A DNA stretch of 44,160 nucleotides from an uncultured bacterium (GTDB lineage: Bacteria > Pseudomonadota > Alphaproteobacteria > Rs-D84). Within the stretch, counting starts at the first letter, position 1; each line of letters starts with the position of its first letter. The stretch lies in the NCBI GenBank assembly GCA_950096895.1, contig CATNBF010000008.1, positions 1-44,160 on the forward strand, given 5' to 3'. The notes under the pieces are model-generated. The model searched no databases, was not told the DNA's origin, and saw only the letters and a list, made by a program, of their open reading frames with translations. The translations under genes were made by a program, and so were the position numbers. Below are positions 1-8,358 of this stretch, piece after piece.

Positions 1-116
1 TTCTGGTGATTATTGAGCGGGAGCCACCCTCTGTTCCATCCCGAACCAGACAGGGAAACCCCGTATCGCCGATGGTACTTTGGCTTAAGCCACGGAAGAG
101 TAGGTCGTCGCCAGAA
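1..116 (+). rRNA. rrf: 5S ribosomal RNA
   Basis: Sequence TCTGGTGATTATTGAGCGGGAGCCACCC..GATGGTACTTTGGCTTAAGCCACGGAAGAGTAGGTCGTCGCCAGAA; terminal stem TCTGG(TG)/(CG)CCAGA; typical 5S length and motifs. Confidence 0.95.
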
Positions 117-150
117 TAAATCCAGTTGTGATATAAAAACCGTTTGAACA

Positions 151-179
151 ATCCCGCCGTTTGGCGGGATTTTTTTTGT
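151..179 (+). terminator. Rho-independent terminator after 5S rRNA
   Basis: ATCCCGCCgtttGGCGGGATTTTTTTT hairpin plus T-run. Confidence 0.9.
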
Positions 180-285
180 TTACTTGATTATAGATAGTCC
201 CCCTTGGCGGGCAACATACCAAAATCTGAAGATTGTTATTTATAACTTATTTTGTTATGCTTAAATATATGAAAAAGGATTGATT

Positions 286-651
286 ATGAAAAATAAGCAT
301 ACACTGTGGCTTTTGGCATTGATGGGGTTGGTCGGATGCAAAGATAGTAATAATGTGGGAATGATTGATGCCCAATCGAATAATAACACAACGGCAAAGA
401 TAGATACGGCATTGGTGTTGTACCATAAAATTCACACTTATGGCTATCCTGGATATAATATATTATGTAACAAAGATGGTAAGGTGTACGATGTGCCCAG
501 ATATTTGAGTAATAAGTACAAAAAAGGTGAACATTATCTGAGTGATTGTGTCAATATTGGTGATACGGTAATTGTTGCATTGGATAAAAGAGCAACGTAT
601 ATCATAAGAAACCTAACGTTAGAGAATAAGATCAAAGCATTTTCTAGATAA
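286..651 (+). CDS. Small putative lipoprotein
   Basis: ORF MKNKHTLWLLALMGLVGCKDSNN: signal peptide with lipobox LVGC. ATG at 286 preferred over TTG at 280. Confidence 0.7.
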   Translation: MKNKHTLWLLALMGLVGCKDSNNVGMIDAQSNNNTTAKIDTALVLYHKIHTYGYPGYNILCNKDGKVYDVPRYLSNKYKKGEHYLSDCVNIGDTVIVALDKRATYIIRNLTLENKIKAFSR

Positions 652-701
652 TCATTAATCCACCGCCTGGGTTATATAAATTAATTACAGGGACAAATAA
701 A

Positions 702-919
702 ATGTCAGTTATTGGATTGATCTCGCAAAATATGTTTCGGCATCCAAATTTTTGGAATTGGCGTAATTTTAAGAATCGGTTGCATGCGCGGACAAGAAAT
801 TACGTCAGAATTATAATCTGGCGAAACAAAATTTCTGGTCGGCGTGTGGGGACAGTGGGGATTATAATTACTTGATCCATTGTCGTCAGCGTTTGAAAGC
901 GTGTCACAGCCGCAACAAA
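702..919 (+). pseudogene. Decayed small CDS remnant (hypothetical)
   Basis: Coding-like but interrupted readings, e.g. IDLAKYVSASKFLELA* and, after two in-frame stops, CADKKLRQNYNLAKQNFWSACGDSGDYNYLIHCRQRLKACHSRNK*. No single intact ORF. Confidence 0.35.
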
Positions 920-960
920 TAAACCGATCAATGGGGATTTTTGATTAGGGTCAGGGGGAA

Positions 961-1476
961 ATGTCTGACAAAATTGATTTTACGCCGTATAACAAGATTT
1001 GCGTTATTAGGGCACCGGCAAAACGTTTTTTGCACGGACGCGCCCCATCTTTGGGACGGGTATGTATTCAATTTGATGATGTACGGTTTGGCCCGCGGCG
1101 CAGCGGGGGAAATCAAAATTCCCCGACGGCTTGTGCGTGGCACCTGGGGCAAATATAAAGCAACTCTCGGTGGGTTTATGAAGGGACCGCATGGCAACCC
1201 TGGACCGAAAAAGCACTGCGGCAGGCGGAGTTGATTGTGGTGCTGCGTGATGGGGCCATGCGGCGGATTTGGCGTATTGTGTGGCGGTGGCTGTGGGATA
1301 ACCGCTATCATCGGGATTGGGCATCGACGTTGGGGCTGATCCGGATAAGTTTGGCCTATGACCGGGAACGGTTGCCCATTATTTTGGGGCGCATTCATAC
1401 CCGGGGCATACCTGTTTTCCGGGTGCGACCATCGCGTCGGGATAACCGCCGTCATCAATGGCGTATGGCCGCATAA
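961..1476 (+). pseudogene. Frameshifted P-loop (adenylate kinase/topology-modulation-like) kinase
   Basis: Coding signal jumps between frames: MSDKIDFTPYNKICVI (frame 1), GTGKTFFART (Walker A, frame 0), APSLGRVCIQFDDVRFGP (frame 1), then WVYEGTAWQPWTEKALRQAELIVVLRDGAMRRIWRIVWRWLWDN (frame 1 from about 1171, after the in-frame stop at 1156-1158). Confidence 0.6.
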
Positions 1477-1730
1477 TGCCGGTTGCATATCAATATCGCC
1501 CACAGGGAGGATTTTTTGTATTCCGGCACTTATTCTATTACTATCACAGGGATATCGGATGAAGTGGAAGATATATATTCGACAGATGCCAATAATGACC
1601 ATGATGATGATATATCCTTTGGTTATGGCGGCCAAACCTGGACCAGAACAGGACACCAACCCAGGCCACGAGTCAGGTTGATTCAATTAAAAATCTTATT
1701 GCCCATTTAAGTCCAGAGAAGTTAAAAGAG

Positions 1731-2630
1731 TTGCGGGCTCTTTATTCTAAAACATATGATTCGGAAACAACGGCGTGTTTGGCCAGTTCAAACCCAAGCA
1801 GTGCATATACCCCGTCGCAAAACATTGTTCACTTGGATGGGAAACGTCGAATGAGTGAAAAACTGCGAAATATTGAAACCGTTCGGCGGTATAATCAATC
1901 TGATTCCATCGTTATTCATAATGATACAGCCTATATTCCCGAGAAAATGAATAGATTTTCTTGGACCGAGGGCATGACATATTTTGCTATTCCTCAGATT
2001 GATATAAATTATTTTTATTATAAGGGAAAAAATAAAGCCTTAAAAAAAGTAGCCCAGATATATAATAGCACGCGTCTGGGCACTTTGGCACATGAATTAC
2101 AGCATGCCAAATATAGAAAGATTCGATATTCGTTGCCGATACATCAGCGGTCGCGCAGTCTGTGGGCCATGGACGAATTGGGGGCCATGATATGTTCGGA
2201 ATTAAGTCAATGGTGCTTTGTTAAACTGGATAATGTTCCAAAGAATTGGGATAAACAATACGAAGTGACAATTAAGTTAGACGATATTAATTATAAAATC
2301 CCCAGAAAAAATCTTCAAACCGTGGTTAATTTGGCAATTAATGCCGCTGTAGATAGATTAGCATCAGATGTCATGTATCGACATGAATTTATAAATTTGG
2401 AAAATAAGGTGGTTTCTAACGAAGACCTGGCCGATGCACCAAATAAAACCGGCACCCAGGCGGAGGCAATTTCCCAAATGCGGTCAGCGTTCAAAATTAA
2501 TGGCAAAAAGGTCGATATCTTGTCCCTAGCGTCGGACAATATGCGTAAACGTGCCGAAGACTTTATTAATGACCATGACGATGATATGCGCCTGGTGATG
2601 TTTGCGCATGATAATAAGATAAAGTTATAA
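1731..2630 (+). CDS. Putative HExxH zinc metallopeptidase-like protein
   Basis: LGTLAHELQHAKYRK contains HELQH. Coding-like sequence continues upstream in frame to about 1611 with no good start; a signal-peptide-like start (MKWKIYIRQMPIMTMMMIYPLVMAAKPGPEQ, 1558) is in another frame, so the 5' end is probably frameshifted. Confidence 0.55.
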   Translation: MRALYSKTYDSETTACLASSNPSSAYTPSQNIVHLDGKRRMSEKLRNIETVRRYNQSDSIVIHNDTAYIPEKMNRFSWTEGMTYFAIPQIDINYFYYKGKNKALKKVAQIYNSTRLGTLAHELQHAKYRKIRYSLPIHQRSRSLWAMDELGAMICSELSQWCFVKLDNVPKNWDKQYEVTIKLDDINYKIPRKNLQTVVNLAINAAVDRLASDVMYRHEFINLENKVVSNEDLADAPNKTGTQAEAISQMRSAFKINGKKVDILSLASDNMRKRAEDFINDHDDDMRLVMFAHDNKIKL

Positions 2631-2720
2631 AAAATCCCGCCACAGGTGGGGAAAAGGGTTATATCTGGCCGGACTGTATATTATGGTAATGGTTGGTATA
2701 ATTCATATGGATGAATAACT

Positions 2721-3041
2721 ATGAAAATATTGGATAAATATTCAACCGACAAGGGACGTGTTCAGTTAATTGAAGACGATGGGCGTTATTATTGTGATAG
2801 TGTTGCCCCCCGGTTCGGGGGTGTGAATTGCGTAAAATATCCCCCAAGACATCCTATGCTGCGGCTGTGGATTTTTATAAAAATATTCAGATGTTTTTGG
2901 ATGGCAATACCAGGCCCAAGAAAGAATGTGTTCGTAATCCCGTGCATGTTGTGTCGTGCAGCTATCAAAATTGCCCCATGGGGGGGCTTTGCGTATTGGG
3001 AAATATTTCGCGATATGTGTCAATACCAGAAAGTCAAATAA
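2721..3041 (+). pseudogene. Frameshifted small hypothetical protein
   Basis: MKILDKYSTDKGRVQLIEDDGRYYCDSVAP then a switch near the C6/G5 runs at about 2805-2822 into the 2828 frame (RKISPKTSYAAAVDFYKNIQMFLDGNTRPKKECVRNPVHVVSC). Confidence 0.5.
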
Positions 3042-3143
3042 AACCGCGAAAAACCGCCCCACGGGGCGGATTTTTTTGTATTCTGGGAATTTTGTGGTAT
3101 AATTAATCTTATAAAAAAGTTTGATCGAAAAATTCACCAAAGC

Positions 3144-3995
3144 ATGGGCAGTTTGCCGCCCCAATTATTCAAATATGTGGATTTGAAACATATTGATACG
3201 GTTACGCGGGAATTTAATGAATTTATGACGCAAATTGCCCGCGAGTTTCATTCAGGATTGGCGGCAGATTTAACGCCCGAACAAATTAAACTGACGGCAC
3301 CGTCAGCTCTGTTTGGTCAACCGGTTACATTAGATTATGTTGCCAGTGGTTCGGTCGGCAGTGTGTATCGCATCCGCATTGGTGACGTCACATTCGCATT
3401 CAAGATTAATCGTCAGTCCGCTTTTGGCGAATTAAACGTCATGCCGCGTGCCCGTGGCGTTCGCAATCTGATTAATAAAATGTATATCGGCGGTGTCTTT
3501 GAATATGGCGGTCGCAAATATTCGTGGGTGATATCGGATTATATTGCGGACGATAAACAAGACAGTTTTTATGTCGCAATGGAAAAATTGTACTATGCCT
3601 ATTTGACGCGGGGAACGGATATCACCGATGCGCATGTCAATAATTTCAAAAATGGCAAATTAATTGACCCGGCATCATTTACATGCCGTAATGATATCCG
3701 GCAATTAACCCGCGTTGAAATCGACATTGTGAAAAAATTAGTATACTGTATCCGCACAGACGACGTGGCGCGGTTTGAACACCTGGTGGCCCGTTGTGTG
3801 ACGGAACATCCGCATGTTATTGACTATATGTTCTTTGCGATGAAATTTGGCAAAAGTCCTATTTTTGGGGCGTATTCAGGTCTGTCATTTGCGCAACGCA
3901 TAAAAAAGTTTGAGGGTATTATTAATTCCGCCCGCGGCCCACGTCAGATGAACCCAATTTTAAGGGCCAAATTAAATCAAAAAAATCAGAAATAA
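3144..3995 (+). CDS. Divergent protein-kinase-like protein
   Basis: Glycine-rich-loop-like YVASGSVGSVYRIRIGDVTFAFKI (candidate Lys), then TDITDAHVNNFKNGKLIDPASF resembling catalytic loop plus metal-binding Asp. Confidence 0.5.
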   Translation: MGSLPPQLFKYVDLKHIDTVTREFNEFMTQIAREFHSGLAADLTPEQIKLTAPSALFGQPVTLDYVASGSVGSVYRIRIGDVTFAFKINRQSAFGELNVMPRARGVRNLINKMYIGGVFEYGGRKYSWVISDYIADDKQDSFYVAMEKLYYAYLTRGTDITDAHVNNFKNGKLIDPASFTCRNDIRQLTRVEIDIVKKLVYCIRTDDVARFEHLVARCVTEHPHVIDYMFFAMKFGKSPIFGAYSGLSFAQRIKKFEGIINSARGPRQMNPILRAKLNQKNQK

Positions 3996-4123
3996 CGCCA
4001 AAAGTTCGCCAAACGCATTCGCGTGACCAAGGCCTTAGCCAAGGAAACCAGGCTGATCATATCGATATGGTAAATGGCATCGTTACCGCCCGGGGCATTA
4101 TAGGTCAAATCCATTATATGCAT
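3986..4123 (-). CDS. Possible short protein (45 aa)
   Basis: Below ORF-track cutoff: MHIMDLTYNAPGGNDAIYHIDMISLVSLAKALVTRMRLANFWRYF; overlaps the 3' end of the preceding gene convergently. Confidence 0.3.
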   Translation of the reverse strand: MHIMDLTYNAPGGNDAIYHIDMISLVSLAKALVTRMRLANFWRYF

Positions 4124-4246
4124 CCCGTTGCGGATTTAATTTTTTCTTGTGATTATTTGATGGGGGCAAGCAAATTTATGGTTTGTTATTTTTATTGACA
4201 AACATGGTTAAATGTGTGATGTTTAATGGGTAACAAAGGTGAACAT

Positions 4247-4486
4247 ATGCTGAAAAAAATTGATGAATTTATGAATGACGTGGCGACAATCACGTTATAT
4301 CGGGATGACAAAATGTTTTCTGTAGCCCAAGAAATCAAAACAGCCCCGGGAATTTTCAAATGCAAGAATCAGTCTTTTGAAACAAAAGCGGCGGCCGAAC
4401 AGTATTTTGCCCAATGTGTGGCGCGCGTCAATGTCAGCAAGCAGATAATTGGGCCGGCATGCGGATTTTTTCAAAAGCAAAAATAA
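4247..4486 (+). CDS. Hypothetical protein
   Basis: ORF MLKKIDEFMNDVATITLYRDDKMFSVAQEIKTAPGIFKCKNQSFETKAAAEQYFAQCVARVN; similar style to the 2721 ORF. Confidence 0.5.
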   Translation: MLKKIDEFMNDVATITLYRDDKMFSVAQEIKTAPGIFKCKNQSFETKAAAEQYFAQCVARVNVSKQIIGPACGFFQKQK

Positions 4487-4820
4487 TGATGTGATTCATC
4501 ATTACGTCATCTGTTATGGGGGAATATTGGGAAAATTTTAGTCCCATGATAGTTTCCCATGCCCGGGTTCATTTGGAACCTGGGGGGAAGATTCGATATG
4601 ACACCGGTATGGTAATGCCTTATTCCTTGGGGCCAGATTTATGGTTGCTGGTCGGGGCGGCAGCGTGGTCAATGCGCGGTCTGTGTCAGATTTATAAAGT
4701 CTGGACATGGATTCCATGGTTTTTTGGCCCAAGGGGTGATTTTATTTCGGTGGGGTCATTGTTTTTACAATGGGATCACGAATATAGATATCGGATGTAT
4801 TATAATGAACAGGGCATGGA

Positions 4821-5312
4821 TTAAATGGACACGCCCAACAAATGCTTGGCCATTTGGCCAATGGCAAACGAGACCACAGACACGCCCGTGCATACCCCCA
4901 TCATTTCCCCAAAACGGGCCCAAAAGGATCGGTGACTGCGCCGGCCAATCATCAGGTTAAATACAAAGATAATCCCGATGGCGATGGCAAACATAAGCCC
5001 CAAGGCCCATGACCGATTATGGACAAAGCAAAATGGCGAAATGATGGCCATGCTGGTGGCGATATACATTATGCCTGTATACATGGCACAGATATGGGCG
5101 TCGGCGTTATTATCGGTGCGCTGGGCCATATAATTGGCGGCTGCCATGGACAGACTGGCCGATACGCTGGCAATGATGCCGGTCATAACAATGACCCGGG
5201 CACTGGTGATCGCCATGGCCAGTCCGGCCAGAATGCCTGTGATTTCGACCAAGGCATCATGCATGCCCAATACCATGGCACCCATATACTTAAAACCGCA
5301 TTTTGTTTTCAT
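4821..5312 (-). CDS. VIT1/CCC1-family-like membrane transporter
   Basis: VLGMHDALVEITGILAGLAMAI..ASVSASLSMAAANYMAQR resembles the VIT/CCC1 signature (vLGa.DGLvs..gl..G / LSMAaGeYls.r); multiple TM segments. Confidence 0.65.
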   Translation of the reverse strand: MKTKCGFKYMGAMVLGMHDALVEITGILAGLAMAITSARVIVMTGIIASVSASLSMAAANYMAQRTDNNADAHICAMYTGIMYIATSMAIISPFCFVHNRSWALGLMFAIAIGIIFVFNLMIGRRSHRSFWARFGEMMGVCTGVSVVSFAIGQMAKHLLGVSI

Positions 5313-5365
5313 ATAAAAAACTATATCGGATGCCAGATCAAGATACCATAGGCATCGGATCATAA

Positions 5366-5394
5366 GAAAAAGCCGGCATTGCCGGCGTTTTTAT
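5366..5394. terminator. Bidirectional terminator hairpin
   Basis: AAAAAGCCGGCattGCCGGCGTTTTT. Confidence 0.7.
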
Positions 5395-6098
5395 AATTCA
5401 ATATGGCCATTGGTGGCGATTAAATCCGCCCCCATGTCAATGGTTCCACCCGATTCGGTGACAATCAATTCACCTGCTGCAATTTCGGCAAAATCCAGCG
5501 GGTCAGATACGAATCCATCAAACTTACCCGATGCGACCCATGCCAAATCCAATGCCGGGCAACCCGTCACACGTCCGCCCCGGCCCATTCCTGGGCGTGG
5601 TGTTGTGACATTATAGCCAATCATTAAATCGTCGGGATTTTTCAGATTTGATACGCGAATGCGTGCAGAATGGAATGCAGAAAATTCATAGGCCCCCGAT
5701 CCCCGTTCGGCGTAATACAGTTTTTCTTCGATAGGGGAATAAACCAAGGCGATTTTTGTTTCGTCATTTGTACGCAAGGCCAATGTAATGGCAAAGTGCG
5801 GATTGGCACGAACGAAATTTGATGCCCCCGACAGGGCCAGCACAAATTCATCCCGCCCATCGCCCGTGCGTGTGACGTTGGGTGTCAGTAATCCCGCATT
5901 TGGCCGAACCAGTAACAGGTCGGACAAAACACTTTCTTCGATACGGGCGGACGCCTTGGCCACAAAATCACGCGCCCCGCGCAGGGATTGTTGCAGGTTT
6001 TCCACCTCTCCGAAATCGCGACGCAGACCAGATGCCGTCCGTTCCAACGCGGCAAACATTTTATTTAATTCCGTTGAACCCTTTATCAACAATTCCAT
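5391..6098 (-). CDS. Inositol monophosphatase-superfamily-like protein, likely catalytically degenerate
   Basis: IMPase-like blocks (EFVLALSGASNFVRANPHFAITLALR; DLAWVASGKFDGFVSDPLDFAEIAAGELIVTESGGTI) but DPLDGTxNF replaced by LALSGASNF. Confidence 0.7.
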   Translation of the reverse strand: MELLIKGSTELNKMFAALERTASGLRRDFGEVENLQQSLRGARDFVAKASARIEESVLSDLLLVRPNAGLLTPNVTRTGDGRDEFVLALSGASNFVRANPHFAITLALRTNDETKIALVYSPIEEKLYYAERGSGAYEFSAFHSARIRVSNLKNPDDLMIGYNVTTPRPGMGRGGRVTGCPALDLAWVASGKFDGFVSDPLDFAEIAAGELIVTESGGTIDMGADLIATNGHIEL

Positions 6099-6121
6099 GC
6101 CGCGTCCCCCCGTTGAATACA

Positions 6122-6334
6122 TTAAAACTTAAACCCTGCAAATTTGGTTTTGAAATCTGCCGCGCGTTTACCCTTGTCACCGGCGTTGGTCCGTTGACCG
6201 GTCCATGCCGAATGGTTCAGGTTATCTGTCGACAAAATCAGATCTTTCTTGACCGAAGAAAACATTTTCACGGTGTTGCCGTCCGTCATTGTCACGTTGA
6301 TTTCATGATATGCCGGATGAATTCCTTGTTTCAT
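6122..6334 (-). CDS. rpmE: 50S ribosomal protein bL31
   Basis: MKQGIHPAYHEINVTMTDGNTVKMFSSVKKDLILSTDNLNHSAWTG matches bL31 pattern; lacks Zn-binding Cys. Confidence 0.85.
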   Translation of the reverse strand: MKQGIHPAYHEINVTMTDGNTVKMFSSVKKDLILSTDNLNHSAWTGQRTNAGDKGKRAADFKTKFAGFKF

Positions 6335-6432
6335 AACTTTACCCTTTTATAAGTTTACTTTTTGCGGTGCAAATTATACATTGATTTTTCTGGAAAGCAA
6401 GCATTATTAAAGGGGCCCATGTCCCCATTGCA

Positions 6433-6942
6433 TCAGTATCGGCCAATACATCCCAGATACGAATTGCCTGTTGATTCCAGAATACGTACAAATTGATTCT
6501 GGTTGCGCCCAGAAAAGAGAGCCAAAATCGTCCCCGTATCCGTGGCCAGCATGTCTGCCACTGTGGCAATGCCAGAATTCATTTTTTTGAAAAATCCACT
6601 GGCGGGATAGATTTCCGCGGCCAGCAGCTGATTCGTTCCGCGGGCGTGCGCCGTATCTTCGGATTCGATAACCATCAACTGGCATTCGGGGGAAATAATC
6701 ACCTTGTCCGTGACAATGGCCCCAGCCCCCAGTAATTCCCCCCACCAACCGGTCGATTCGCAAAATACAGGATAATACACCACTGCCCCCGGCGTTTCGG
6801 CAAACAAGGTCGCCAGGTCCAGGTCATCGGTGATAATTTCCGGCATAACGCCCGCCGCCATATTTATGGTCTTGCGTGCCAACTGATAATCACAATCGTT
6901 GGTGGTTTTGCGTGGCCAGTAAAGAATCGGAAATGTTTTCAT
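6433..6942 (-). CDS. Hypothetical protein
   Basis: 169-aa ORF with coding-like composition, followed by rpmE on the same strand. Confidence 0.55.
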   Translation of the reverse strand: MKTFPILYWPRKTTNDCDYQLARKTINMAAGVMPEIITDDLDLATLFAETPGAVVYYPVFCESTGWWGELLGAGAIVTDKVIISPECQLMVIESEDTAHARGTNQLLAAEIYPASGFFKKMNSGIATVADMLATDTGTILALFSGRNQNQFVRILESTGNSYLGCIGRY

Positions 6943-7011
6943 CGCTATGAATTATATCAGAAACCAGGGATAGAAAAAAGGGGGGGCAGCGCAAATAAAG
7001 CACTTGATTTT

Positions 7012-8301
7012 TTATTTTTTTGTTTTGGGGTATATTTTCTGAATGTTTTTCCAAATCGTGTCGATGTGTTTGCGTATATTGGTATAGGTGGTGTTGGAAA
7101 TATCGACCTTGAATAACGTTTTGACCAGTGTGGGAATCATTGTCATAAACATTGCAATAAACAGCCCCATCAATATCACCGTCACCAACGAATCGTTACG
7201 CATCATTAATCCATCCATTAAAATTGTTGAATCATTTTGGGCCATTGCCGTGGCCAGGGCAGATGCCCCATCCCAATGACCAAATACAGCGTCCAGGAAC
7301 ATGACCGAAAACGTCACAAATGTTCCGACCAAGGCGATGCCGACCGTGGCCTGGACCGCGTTATTGATGATATCTTGGATTGATTTGCCGCCGCCGCCCG
7401 GGATAATAGACCAGCTTTTGAACAGCCAGCCCAATAAAAACAGCGGCATCATAATTAAATCCATCGCCAATGTAATAAAGGCGTCTAAGAAATAGACCGG
7501 CACCGGCAACAAGGCGAATAAAAACAGCACCAATATCAACACCCCGCCAAAGAAAATCGGAATGTTGGGAAAGATAGGGACATCCCACATCATTTTATGC
7601 ATATACTGATCATTAAATGCCATGTTTAGCATTGTCCATCCCACTGTCATCCCCAGGCCGGTCATTTGATGAATATTGGCAATTTCGCATGTCAGATTAT
7701 GCCGCAGACGGGGTGAAAACGCCCCGCGATTGGCGGCATCTATGCTGGCGGTGCTGGGGTCGGCGATGGCGGTCGCAACGACACAGGCGTCAAAGGCACT
7801 GTCGCTGGCGACCACCCGATTAAGCGTCAGGCCCACATTGAAAATTGGTTCGATGGCGATGCTGGTGATTAATCGGGGTAATGGCAAGGCCAGCAATGTG
7901 ATCACAAAAGTTAACTTGATCATATGACGGATAAAGTCATTTCCGATGGTGTCTGGGGCGTCGACCCGCATATTTAGGTATCCAGACAATAATTTCCATC
8001 CGAACCACAGGGCGGTTAACGCCACCGCCACAGGAATAATCACGGTGCCGATGGCATGATAGGCCCCGGGCAACAGATTAGACAACGTTGACATAATATC
8101 GGAAAACAAAGAACAAGTCCAACATGTGGAAAAAAAAGACAAGGCGTCGGTCATATTAACCGGGGCCGCCGATCGATAGATCGAAAATCCTGCGATGACC
8201 CCCAGCCCGGCCAATCCCCCAACAACAAATGGCGCAGCCCCCAGCCCCGCCGACGGGATCAAGGCAACCAAGGCGATCCAAATTTTTTTTAAGGTGTTCA
8301 T
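7012..8301 (-). CDS. VirB6/TrbL-like polytopic membrane protein (1)
   Basis: Signal peptide, CWTC motif near N-terminus, several long TM segments typical of VirB6/TrbL; adjacent to four similar proteins. Confidence 0.6.
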   Translation of the reverse strand: MNTLKKIWIALVALIPSAGLGAAPFVVGGLAGLGVIAGFSIYRSAAPVNMTDALSFFSTCWTCSLFSDIMSTLSNLLPGAYHAIGTVIIPVAVALTALWFGWKLLSGYLNMRVDAPDTIGNDFIRHMIKLTFVITLLALPLPRLITSIAIEPIFNVGLTLNRVVASDSAFDACVVATAIADPSTASIDAANRGAFSPRLRHNLTCEIANIHQMTGLGMTVGWTMLNMAFNDQYMHKMMWDVPIFPNIPIFFGGVLILVLFLFALLPVPVYFLDAFITLAMDLIMMPLFLLGWLFKSWSIIPGGGGKSIQDIINNAVQATVGIALVGTFVTFSVMFLDAVFGHWDGASALATAMAQNDSTILMDGLMMRNDSLVTVILMGLFIAMFMTMIPTLVKTLFKVDISNTTYTNIRKHIDTIWKNIQKIYPKTKK

Positions 8302-8311
8302 CGTTTTAACT

Positions 8312-8339
8312 ATATCATATTTTATGTGAAATGTGATAT
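8312..8339. promoter_or_regulatory. Inverted repeat in divergent promoter region
   Basis: ATATCATATTT-tatgtg-AAATGTGATAT: 11-bp arms, one mismatch; the right arm runs into GATATAAT, a -10-like element. Confidence 0.5.
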
Positions 8340-8358
8340 AATTGAAATCAAGAGAGCA

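Noticed and set aside
928-1686. 252-aa minus-strand ORF
   Set aside because: Antisense to the frameshifted P-loop kinase; His/Pro/Ile-rich with no domain pattern.
4516-4824. 102-aa plus ORF
   Set aside because: No signal or motif, unusual Trp-rich composition, convergent into VIT-like gene; not convincing.
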